From: Muraenolepis orangiensis
Lineage: Eukaryota; Chordata; Actinopteri; Gadiformes; Muraenolepididae
Length of the DNA stretch: 64,000 nt
NCBI GenBank assembly: GCA_027704905.1
Contig: CM051013.1
Location: 10,002,973-10,066,972 of the forward strand
Direction: 5' to 3'
Below are positions 23,506-53,029 of the stretch, piece by piece. Under the pieces are notes generated by a model. It made no database searches. It saw nothing but the letters and a program-made list of their open reading frames with translations, and was not told the origin of the DNA. The stretch's first letter is position 1. Every line of letters begins with the position of its first letter. Made by a program: the position numbers and the translations under genes.

Positions 23506-26008
23506 GACACTGGAGGGAGAGACAGAGCAAGACAGACGGAGAGAAAGAGACACGAGAGACAGAAAGAGAGAGGCAGAAAGAAAAAGGAGCCAGAGAGACA
23601 GGAAGAGAGAGACTAAAATAAACATCAACACAGCAGCCTCGTCCATCCACCTTAGTACTGAGCACAATGCGAGTGAGTGGAGGGGAAGTCCTAGGGAAAC
23701 TAGTTGTCCTAGGGAAACACAATTGGAAGGCATCTGCCCATACTGGTATTGGAAACTGGCCTAATATAAGCACAGGATACAACATCAATATAAGAGAAAA
23801 TTACCAACAGGACGACTCAGTCAGTACCAACATTGTCATCTAAAATGGCCATACATTAAAATAAAAATGTAAAGTAGTAAATGAAGTACACCATATATAC
23901 ATACATACATACATATATATATATATAAATAAATGACAAAATAAAACTGCAAGTAGATGGTGATGTAATGTGTGTAAAGTTGTGTTTATCAACCATCTCC
24001 TGTTGACTCAAATAAAATAAAATAAAATCAAAGATTCCACTCTGAACAGAAGGTATGAGTCTGCTTGAAAAGCAAGGTGGCAGGAGCAGCCGCAGTAGTC
24101 CTGATGACAGAGGACAACACACATTCACAAGCCTCCCAGGGATGATTCTGGATCCCCGGGTCAAACAAACAGCTTGCCAGAGAGAGCCTGAATGCGTGCA
24201 AGGAGAGCTGGTCTTTGTTAAAGCCCCAGGAGAGAGAGAGACTGTGTGCTCTTGCTGGACAGCACACTAGGCCAATCAGTTTCACAGTATTGGACAAGAA
24301 CACCTTTAAAGAGTTGTGTAGGCTTTATTGTATATGATATATTTGCGTTTTAAAGCTGCCTTTGATTGTTATGCAAGGAAAATTGTGGCTAAAACAAATG
24401 ATTCATTAACATCCAACAACAGATTTTTTATGTTAATAAATAACTGTTAAGTCACTATCGCTGGATGAAGTTACACAATGGTGAATGAGCCTATGGCCAC
24501 ACTGATGAAAGCCCTTGCATTTGCAATATTATGAATGTTACCAACTGAAGACAAACAACTTCTTTGACCTGAAGCTTGGAGCACAGTTGTTAACCCTGGG
24601 ACGAAATGCCACACTGCTTCACGCCCCCATGTTCCACTGTACACAGGCCAGGAGACATGCTGCACTACCTCACAACCCTGCCAAATAACGGGCATACCGA
24701 GATCTCTGTCGTTCCTGGGACGAGTGACAAAGTGTCCAGTGTCCCCTCTGTAATATTAAGTTAGCATGAAACCATAACGCTACAAACAGATAGATCTAAA
24801 AGGTGTTTAACCACGCCAAGGGACAGCTTGCTTACAGAACCTTACACCTTATCACCCTTATCACATTTCACTGGCAGTTTCTAGTGAGCTTTACCTGCTT
24901 TATGTGGCACCACTAAAACCATATGCCAAAATACAGGCTTTATAGAAATATATTTATTCTTCATGATCTCATAACCATGGGGTAACATGTCAATAGTGCT
25001 GTCAATGAAGCACTACACATTATATAATACAATACTGGTTAAATATTGGGCTAAAGAATATTGACCAAAAGATCATTTTAAATGCAAGCAATTACAGTAC
25101 AATTCCGTTCCAACACACACACACACGAATGTATTGTCAGATAAGAACAAATACATGTCGAAATTGTCGAGCAAGAACAAAAATGCTATAGAAATAGTCA
25201 AGCAAAATACATGTCGATATTGTGTGACCGATGACGCACGACTGGAGGTGTACCGCACACAGGTACATTAGTCATGCCAGCCTCATCGGTGCATAACACA
25301 ATCCAACCAGACATGACTGGCTGGGGAGGTCATTTCTTTAAAAACAAAGCTTACCTTTCTTTTTTATGGTCAGCCCTTACACAAGAAAACCAAGAGGTGT
25401 TATCCGGTACGGGTAGACAGTGGACAGTGAGGGAGGCTGGGCAGTCTAACACAACGCAGACATTGCGAGCAGTCCCTCGTCCGCGCCAGATGACCTTTCA
25501 CACAATTCTCAGTTGGGCAGCTCTTTCAGACACTGTTGGGACTGAAGTTCTCCGTTCATTGAACCCCAGTAGATCTCAGGTAGTTCCACATTTACAAGTA
25601 GGAACAACCGAAATAAGAGACAACTGTCAAACTAAATGTCAAAAATCCGCTTGATGTCAACATGAGCGCCGGTTGGTATGAAGGGCACGCCGACACTGTC
25701 ACAAAGTAACTGAACTGTCATCTCCAAAACGATTACGAATGTATTCCTTCTGTCAGGGCTCAGTTTTGCGAGTCTATCTGCGATGTGACCACGTCAAAAC
25801 ACAACGAATTCGCCGTTGTTATTAGTATATGTAACCCGCTGGATCACTGAGACCTTCCGCAGACACAATGCCGGGCAGCAACGCTAACCAAAGCAAGCTA
25901 AGCTAACCGGTTAGCCGCCCGCCTCCTTTAAGCTACTTCCTGTCATCATCGCCAGTCAGCCGGTGACTAACTCGTCCCTCACAAAGGGATTGAGGACCCG
26001 TTGCTTAC

Positions 26009-26190
26009 CGTGGATGTGGAGAACTTGGTTCACACCCGTCCATGCATGGTGGTCCTTCCAGACACTTTACGTCTTTAGTTTAGGACGCGATGGATTCGGT
26101 GCAGTTATTTCACACACGCATGAGGACCACCATCCCAAGTGGAGAGGGCGTTCGCACGAACACGCTGGCGTTACGTTGACGTTACGTTTG
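26009..26190 (-). promoter_or_regulatory. mfn2: Probable mfn2 noncoding first exon and promoter region
   Basis: On the minus strand, CTCCACATCCACG is followed by the donor GTAAGC (26008-26003), upstream of the coding exon, which has its own acceptor at 23511-23510. The adjoining 25.65-26.2 kb is richer in CpG than the flanking intergenic DNA. Mammalian MFN2 also has noncoding 5' exons. The upstream limit (about 26190) is a guess because no TATA box or initiator was identified. Confidence 0.45.
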
Positions 26191-26947
26191 CAGTGACTCG
26201 ATAGGCTAAGTAAAGACAAATAATAATGTGTGAATGACAAAAAAACGAAATCATTTAGCAAGTAACGGTATTATGTATTCAGCATAGACTGTGGTCTTCT
26301 TCTTCAGCCTGGCTGGCTCTGCTTCTTGGTCTTCTTCGTGTAGAAACGTTTTGACAGCTCTCTACGTGGGGTATGTCTGCAACCTACTGGACAGTGAGTG
26401 TAATGACACCCTGATCTCCATACAGTTTCAGCGTCCTTCGATATTCTTCATACCACATTGAAGCTCAGAGGAGTCACAACATGTTTCCCATTTGTCATTG
26501 CTATTATAAGGCTGCATACAAATATTATGTTGTAGGTATATGTATATCGAACGATTCAAAATAAATATTGGTTCAAATAATATATTGATTGGTAAGTCTG
26601 TGATCAATACAATTTGAGCATGTGCCAATTACAGATGCATGCAAGTATGTATTGAGTCCATGTTTTTGTCAAAAGCAAGGATGAGAAAGAGTTTGGGTTT
26701 AGATGTAAGTTCAGATTAGGATGTATTGTCATATTAAGAAAGCGATTATGATAGCTTTTTTTATTTTTTATATCAAATCAGAGTGTACAAATGTGTGTCA
26801 CTCCAGCCAGAAATAGAAGATTAGAAGTTTAAAGAAGTGACCTTCAGTATTGATATGGTTGCTTTTAACATGCACCTGTAGAAGCTTATACAGTCTGAAG
26901 ATTTAAAAAAGTTAATAGGAATGCACCGTTCATAAGATGACATTTTT

Positions 26948-27904
26948 TTTATTAACAATTCAGGGTGGTGGGGGGGGGGGACTTTATGTAAGAACAATAG
27001 TAAGAAGAATCTTGAAATGTTTAAGAACTTCACTTAACTCAGTGGATGTCTGGCAATGTCAGAGTCTAGGATGAAAAAGGAAAAATATCCGATTTCCAAA
27101 TCAAATCTTCCAAACGGGTCTCTGATATTGCACATGAATGTAACACGGATATCTGGCATATCTCATAACTTGTATAAAAAATAAATAAAGATATCTTGAC
27201 AGAATAACTTGCTCTGGACATTTGGAGTGTCTTTGTCTAATTGACAACAATACAGAATTCAAGAAATGATTTACTGCAATACTGAAAACGACTGTTGACC
27301 TTGTTATTAAACCCAAGATGTTTTCCTGAGAGAAATTTGGCAAACTTTGGTCTTGGAAATTCTAGGACACAAAACATATATACACACTCTGGGCTCATCA
27401 TTACTGCAGTTTCTTTTCAAGCATGAACACATTCACAGCCAATACTGGAGGGAGACAATTCTAAGCAAATCTAAGGCAACAGTGTAACCTTTGCCACTGA
27501 CACATACTGAGTGTAATGATACAGACTCATTTCAATGATGCCTTGCTTCTTCCTCTCTGTGACCTGTCTGTGACAGGTCACAGAGAGGTGTCTGTCTGTG
27601 ACCCTTACCAAAGCTACCTCTAACCTAAACTTAAAGATTTTGAACTGTTTGTACCTAAACTTAACCTTTAAAGGTAACAATTTCAAACTGTATAAGTGAA
27701 CTTAACCATCTCAACCAACCACCACTACTACTGTGGCACCTAAAAAATTGTGTCTGACGTTAAGAAAGTATATCTTGTTTTATCTTACTGCATCTCATCA
27801 TTTATCTACATCTAAACTTCAGTGTAATGGTGGGTATTAGCACCGGAACGGGAGAATTCTGCAGGGAGTTGCACCCGGTGCACGCGCTCTGCAAGCGGCT
27901 CAGC
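26948..27904 (-). other. plod1: plod1 3' untranslated region
   Basis: Downstream of the plod1 stop on the minus strand. A polyadenylation signal AATAAA is read at 26953-26948, and another is at 26765-26760. The region includes a perfect 17-bp hairpin at 27552-27588. No other coding sequence is seen between this and the mfn2 5' region. Confidence 0.55.
27552..27588. repeat. Perfect 17-bp hairpin with 3-nt loop
   Basis: CCTCTCTGTGACCTGTC, then TGT, then the exact reverse complement of the first arm. It lies in the probable plod1 3' untranslated region, about 320-350 nt past the stop codon. Confidence 0.9.
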
Positions 27905-45656
<17,752 letters not shown>

Positions 45657-45838
45657 TGTGATTGCGACCGATATTCCTCCACTATGGTTGGTGTAATGGA
45701 TAGCAGCTTATTGTTGTAGGGTGTAGTGCTGCGGGGAAGAGATGTTGTACGACTAAAACGGTTGCGCGTTGAAACCCCTTCACCCTGGATTTTCTCCGAA
45801 TCGCTGTCCCACACAGTAGTCCCAGCCCCCTTTCCTCC

Positions 45839-45988
<150 letters not shown>

Positions 45989-46181
45989 ACTATCGCCAAC
46001 AGCGAAGCCAATATCAGCCACTGTTATAATAACCGCATATTAATAATTACATAAAAGATCGCAAGAGAGGTTTGGTTATTATTAAATATTACTCTGCTTT
46101 TATAAAGGTCTGCCGTTAGAAACCATCATAAAACACTGTATACTACATTGTATAATAGTAACAACTGCCGTTATTAAATGT

Positions 46182-46322
<141 letters not shown>

Positions 46323-47040
46323 ATTTGAAACTTATCTAATCTAATCTAATAAATACGTAGATCAATCAATAAGATAATTATTAACTATTCATAAACAGTT
46401 AACATAATAACATTTATGACAGCGTAAGCGCGATTCCGAATCTATAAAAAGCGCATGAGCGACAAAACGCTGTCGTAAAAAGTCCTCACGACATTTACGG
46501 TCGTTGCCATGTCGCCCGCCCCCCACCCCCTTTACGGCAGTGTACCCAGAAGTGTCGACGAAATATTGGATGTTTGCAAACAGTGCATGTCCCGAGAAGA
46601 AGAACAACAACAACACACGTCTCAACGACGAAACATGCGTCTTCGCGTTGGATCGAGCACACGGCGACCTGTTCATGAATGAAGGATGACATTGACGGCG
46701 AGTTAAGGAAGTCAAGATGTAAGAGAAAAGTCCAAAGTTTCCGTCGGTGCTACTTCACTTGGCCAGCTAACGTAAGCTAACCTAAACAATACTGAGCCCG
46801 TCTGACAGGTTTGCTCTCTGCACGGCTCATATTTGAACATGAGTACGCGATTATTTATACCACAGGTGACAGCTTATCGCGGATAGCATGGTACACCGTA
46901 TGATAGCAAAGGTTCGTTAGGGATTTGCATAAACACTAGTGTAGCGCAGGAGTGTAGACGCAACGTAGTGTCAAGTGCGATATTTGCGTACCGATTGCAA
47001 GCGCAGCAAAGTTCCGAGGCGTCCGACGTTTGCACGCACA

Positions 47041-49120
47041 ATGTGGCTCCAGCAGAGGTTAAAGGGTCTGCCCGGCTTGCTGTCGAGCATCTGGGCGAGA
47101 CGGCTCATCATCGGCTTCTTGCTCTTCCTGATCTTCTACTGGTACTTGGGCGAAGACCGTGGCTTGAGGTTTTTCAGCAGTTCGTCGAAGTCCGGCGGAG
47201 TGGCGGGCCAGTGCCTACAGAACGAGATCCACAGGTGGAAGTCGCTTGTCGAGCGAGGGGAGGGGATCTACAGCACACCTCAAGAGCCCGTGGACACGCC
47301 TTTCGTATCGGGAAACGGACACATTCTGGTGGACGTCGACTCCAACAAGCTGTGGGTGGCCTCCTCCCCCCAGGCCGGCTCGGCGCCGGTCCACCAGACT
47401 GAGTACTCCCCGGTGGTGGCCGTCAATCTGCCGGGGAAGCGGGCCGAGGCGCGGGCCGCCATGCTGTGGTTCCAGAAGGGCTCTGTCCTCACGGTCCGCT
47501 GCCTCCTGCCCGCCGCACAGCAGTCGGCCCGGGACTGTGTCACGGTCAGGGAGGAGTTCATCGCCCACCGCAGCCGGCCCAACGTGTATCTGCAGCGCAT
47601 CCACGTCAGCAACCCGGCGGAGCGCAGTGTCTCACTGGAGGTAACCGTGGAGGCGGCCCCCTTCGGTGGCAAGTTCTCCACCGCCCTGGAGAAGCTGGAG
47701 GACAGGGAGGTGGTGATCTCGTCCGGACGTGTGCTGGCCCAGAAGAACCATGTGGTGCTGGTCGTGGTGGCCACCAAGAATGTGGCCGGGCGCACCCAGG
47801 TGGCGGCAAAGTCGGAGTACCGGGACAGCGTGCTGTCTGTGGTGTGGAGCTCGGAGCCAGTGGAGGCGTCCAAGGTGGAGGAGACCTTCGCCCGGCTGAA
47901 GGACGGAGCCAGGAAGGAACTGGCCGAGCTGCTGAGGGCCGACGTGGATGAGCTGGTACTGGACCACCAGCAGGCCTGGTTGGAGCTCTTCATTGCCGGT
48001 CAGTTTGTAAAGAACTTTCTCATTCATGAACCATGACCCATCACCTCGGTAGTAGTAGGTTGTTTTGTTTTTTTAAATATATATATATCCTTTTTTTTGT
48101 CATTACATTTTAACTCTACTTGCCCCTATGCTCCCAATGCTGTATAATATGCTGAGGAAAACCGGGCGCTTTTTCTCCATTGCTGAGATGCTATCATTAA
48201 TTAAGTAGTTCTCCCACTAACCTGTTGACATCACCGTGTCACCTTGTTATTCCTCCTCAGGGGTGGAGATGAGGAAGATCACAGACACCCACACGCCGTC
48301 CAGCCGCACGGTCAACACCACCCTCTACTACATCCTATCCAGCTCCGCCGCGCCCCTGCTGGACCGGCGGCTGGACCAGGTGGAGCGCGGCGCCCTGGAG
48401 TCCAGCCTCAACTACGCCGACCACTGCTTCAGCGGCCACGCCACCATGCACGCCGAGAACCTGTGGCCCGAGCGCGTGGGCAGCACGGCGCAGATCCTAC
48501 AGTTGGCCACGCTGTGGACCCTCACGCTGCAGAAGCGCGGCTGCAAGGTGCTGGTGGCGGCGGGCGCCCACGGCGTCATGCAGGGCATGGTGCTCAGCTT
48601 CGGCGGCCTCCAGTTCACAGAGAACCACCTGCAGTTCCAGGCCGACCCCGACGTGCTGCACAACAGCTACGCGCTGCGGGGCATCCACTACAACCAGGAC
48701 CTGATCAGCCTGGCCGTGCTGCTGGACGCCGTGGGGAAGCCCTTCCTGCACGTGTCAGTGAAGCCGCAGGAGAAGCAGGTGCCGCTGTACGCCTGCGAGG
48801 CGGGCTGCCTCAACGAGCCGGTGGAGCTGACCTCCGAGGTCAAGGGGCACATGTTCCCGGTGATGGTGACGCAGCCCATCACGCCGCTGCTCTACATCTC
48901 CACGGACCTGCGGCACCTGCAGGACCTGCGGCAGACGCTGCATCTCAAAGCCATCCTGGCCCACGAGGAGCACATGGCCAACCGGTACCCGGGGCTGCCC
49001 TTCCTCTTCTGGTTCAGCGTGGCGTCACTGATCACACTCTTCCACCTCTTCCTCTTCAAGCTCATCTACAACGAGTACTGCGGCCCGGGCGCCAAGCCCC
49101 TCTTCAGGAGCAAGGTATAG
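47041..49120 (+). CDS. kiaa2013: KIAA2013 homologue, two-pass membrane protein, 605 aa, 2 exons
   Basis: Exon 1 is 47041-47998 and exon 2 is 48261-49120. The donor is GTCAGT and the acceptor TCCTCCTCAG; together they give 1818 nt in one frame. The start MWLQQRLKGLPGLLSS is identical to the human KIAA2013 start, and the frame upstream has no ATG. The conserved C-terminal half is obvious (NYADHCFSGHATMHAENLWP, LSFGGLQFTENHLQFQADPD). A membrane segment lies at about residues 20-40 (IIGFLLFLIFYWYLG), with a second near the C-terminus (FWFSVASLITLFHLFLFKL). The bulk between them is probably lumenal. The molecular function is not known (DUF2152 family). The order mfn2-plod1-kiaa2013 matches human 1p36. 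The protein ends FRSKV, whereas human continues with a few residues after FRSK, so the terminal GTATAG could instead be a splice donor. Confidence 0.95.
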
Positions 49121-50340
49121 GCCCCCTGCAGGCACACAGCCGCACAGCGCCCTCTGCTGGGGGGGGAAACGCGCTAGCCGCTAATTCGCCTCCTATGTCC
49201 TGCTTGTGGTGGCAAAGACTTTTCCGTTTCTGTCCTCTTCTGGTCTTCCAACTTTCCCTTCATCGTGGGTGTGGGCTCTCTCCTGCTCTCTGGGTTTCCT
49301 CCCCCCCTGTCTATGGACTTTTCCCAGCTGTTTTGTTTGTTTTGTGTCAGACTTGACAGGCTTGACATAGCTTCAGTGCTGCCTCGCCATTCGCTCGTCT
49401 CCTCCTCAGTCGAGTTGGCGGTCGAAGGGATTCTGTGTGCGAAAGAGGCTACAGTAAGATATTACTGAAATCATCACTTTTCTTATTAATGATGTGTATT
49501 CCTCTCTGCGAAAAAAACAAAACATCTAACGTCTGAATTTGCATTGAAAGCACCAGGAGTGGTCAAGATGAATCAATTGTATATACTGATGCTTACCTAA
49601 ATAATCCGTTCCTAGAACTAGGCGAGCCCAGTTTAGTTTAGTTTTTTTCCCCTGGTGCCTTCAAATGGCAAAACAGTTTTGCCAATATTCGTGTGCTATT
49701 TCATTCTATTTATTTCTTATGTTCGCGCAACAATAAGTATACCTAAAGCGAGCAGCTTAAATTGAAAATTCCCTTTGTCTATTGATGGTGGCACAAATTA
49801 AACCAAGTACACCTCTGTTTGTCAATGTGAAGTCACACATGTCCTCTAAATGTGGGTGTAAACACAGATGATGGTGGGCGGGGGGGGGGGGGGGGGGGGG
49901 ACGGACTTTCTGATGTTTTTCAAAGGACTTTATGCTCTCCTTCATCTGCAGTGTTTTTGTTCTGTGCTGCCTTCTTGTCCTCTTTGGTTGGCTGGTGTTT
50001 TTCCATTGATTCACTCCTTAATTAAAACAGACACAAGACACAGCTTGGCTTCTCTTTTTCGTTCCCTAAACCTGTGGGTTCCCAATTTTTAGGTCCAAGA
50101 TTAAAACATAAATAATCATCCGCTAGTAATATTGTCCCAGTGAACCTATGCGCATTGCAACACACTTAAGTAACGATCATAGTGGTTTGTCTGTGTGTTT
50201 GTATTATATTAACTACAGTTCTGACTTTCTAGCATTATTTAATTTAAAAAAAGGCATCATTGAAATCCATAGCTGATATGGCACCAATCTCCTGTGACCC
50301 CATATGCAGCTGTGTGGGGTCCTGACCCAAAGGTTGCTCT

Positions 50341-50462
<122 letters not shown>

Positions 50463-50802
50463 AGCCCTTTGCTCATTCTCCATCAGCACGGCATCCCTCA
50501 GCTTCCAATGACAACAACCACAGCAACCGCCCACTGTGCCCTGGGAGTTCCGGGGATGCTGTTGTCTACGCCGGCCTTGTTGCTTTGCCTTGCATGTATT
50601 GCTTGTTCTAACCCTCCGTCCTCCCTCCCTCCCTCCCTCACCAGGTCACCAGCATTAACGAGGAGGTCGCAGCTTAGCAGGAGACCTACCCCCCCCACAA
50701 ACCTCTGGGGGTACTTTTTTTTAGATTGTTTAAGCTGTGGACCGTGGAACCTTGTAAAACTGCCCTAATTGATTTGTGTTCATGCAGGATTTTGGGGGGA
50801 AG

Positions 50803-50833
<31 letters not shown>

Positions 50834-51284
50834 AGAGAGACACTATAGGCCATTTTGGAGATGCAAAATGGCCGATAGCGGCACAGTGTTTACTGTGATT
50901 CTATTGGTTTCCGCAGGACGCCCTATCCGTGTGAAGGACGCTCGCCACCATGGGGATAGTGAGCATTACTAGTGGGCTTCAGTCAAAATGGAGGTGGAAG
51001 ATGCTAAGAATCTTAACTTTGGATTTCCATTGAGATCCAGGGGACCACGGTGTATGTGTCCTATATTAAAGAGAAACAAACCAAAATGACAACAATTAAA
51101 TGGCTTCATAATTGCTTGCACAGTAATGGGGAAATTGACTGGTTATGAGGATGATCATTTGTAGCCATTGGACATGAAGAATTATTATGAATAATTATTC
51201 ATTTGACAGTTAACATTGTAGCTGTTTGTTATTGTAAAATATTTTATATGAAATTCCAGGACTCATAATATTTGGAAAGGGTCA

Positions 51285-51473
<189 letters not shown>

Positions 51474-52398
51474 AATTTGTTTAGTTGGTTTTCTATGTAA
51501 CCTTTTCACATCAATAGCATCACCTTTTCTGGATTGTTTTAGAAAGTAGTTATTGGGAGGATTTTATGATTAGCATTTGCTCACCGATTCCCCACATTCA
51601 AATGGTTTCTCATCGGCATGTTAAGGGCTTTACCAATCTATCTGTTTGAACTACTGAATGTGCCTTAATTTATTAGTTATTAATTTATCAGTCTGGCTGG
51701 ACTGCTCTAAAATAGCATATGGTAAGGTGACAAGTACTTATTCCAGCTACCAAGTTTCAATGAACATTGAACAGTTTAATTGAACAGTTGTTGTTGTAAT
51801 TATTGCTGTCTGATGTATTTGTGCTTTTGTGTGGGTCTAAATCTGAATATGATCATATGCAGTGGTGTTACAGCAATAAAGATATTATGAATGTAATTTA
51901 CTCCTGTGCTATTGTTATATGCTACACACACACATCTTTATGGTTATTCTCTGAACCTCTTTGAAATTTCCAGTAGCCATTTATGTCAAAGTAAGAAAAG
52001 AGGGTCAAACTGTCAGATATCCTGTGTATATATAGCGAATCAGTTTCAATAGCAATTGGTCTGTAATGCAGTAAACGTGTCTTTACGCGGCGTAAAACGC
52101 GGAGATGGCACAAATAGAACATGATTATTGAAATATCACGACGTGTATGAAGTGTTAATAATTAACCATTTCATACAATTAATGAATGCATTTGCGATTA
52201 CGTTTGCGATTGTATGCAGGTGTGCACAGAGTCCCACAGGCCTATACACCAGCTTATTATTCATCTCTAAATATAAACAAGATCGGCATTCAAATAACGC
52301 TTTAATTCCATTATGTAGTATATAGACAATTAGTTAAAGAAGGCATATCGACATCGCCCATTTGTTACAGCTTCTTAAATTCTAGATATATGTTTGGA

Positions 52399-52890
52399 GC
52401 TTAACGGGAAAAGGCTTAACGTAACTTAAAGTAACTCCCAAAACCTAGTTTCTCTGGCATATGTCTTGTCATTTGCACGTTCACCTGTCAAAATATAGAA
52501 AACCTAAATCCTACTATTACGGAAGCTATGTTACATTAAGTGTTTTCCTCTCCATTGATGCCATTATAAAGAAAAAGCTTAACGTAACGTAAAACACTTG
52601 ATGTAACAACACGTCCATAATGGTTGGATTTAAGTTGAGATATTTTGACAGGTTAAAGTGCTATTGACTAAGACATATGCCAGAGCAATTTGGTGATTAT
52701 TGATCGCGGTCTTGTAACTCTTAGTTCTACTCTTATATATAATGACATTAATGGAGTATGGAGGGGAAAACACTTAACGCAACATAACGTCCGTTATAAT
52801 AGGATGTAGGTTTTGAGAAATTTGGTGATTATTGATCGCTGTTTTGGAACTTCAAGTTACGTTAAGCCTTTTTTTCTAAGCGTTACTGTG
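52399..52890. mobile_element. Large foldback element upstream of the guanylate cyclase gene
   Basis: The ends are inverted copies: left AAGGCTTAACGTAACTT (52421-52437), right AAGTTACGTTAAGCCTT (about 52854-52870). Inside, a block at about 52450-52535 containing CTCTGGCATATGTCTT and ACCTGTCAAAATAT recurs inverted at about 52620-52690 (ATATTTTGACAGGTT, AAGACATATGCCAGAG). Another inverted pair (GTGTTTTCCTCTCCAT and its complement) spans 52540-52775. A direct repeat, TTTGGTGATTATTGATCGC, occurs at about 52689 and 52821. There is no coding capacity, so this looks like a nested nonautonomous foldback transposon. Confidence 0.7.
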
Positions 52891-53029
52891 ACTGTCCCCA
52901 ATGAACACGCCTCCCAGGAGAGACCCACTATACAAGCCCCGGTACAAATGAACCATATGAGCCCGGCGCGCCTATCTGGTGGTCTGCACTCATGGGAATA
53001 CGTGTTCACCCGAGCCCGGGCCCCGCTTC

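Noticed and set aside
25274..25654. 126-codon plus-strand frame between the mfn2 first and second exons
   Set aside because: It lies in the mfn2 intron, has no recognisable domain or splice support, and is of a length expected by chance.
47246..49356. Long open frames overlapping kiaa2013 in other frames and on the minus strand
   Set aside because: They are GC-rich shadows of the conserved kiaa2013 exons, with Arg/Pro/Ala-rich composition and no recognisable domain.
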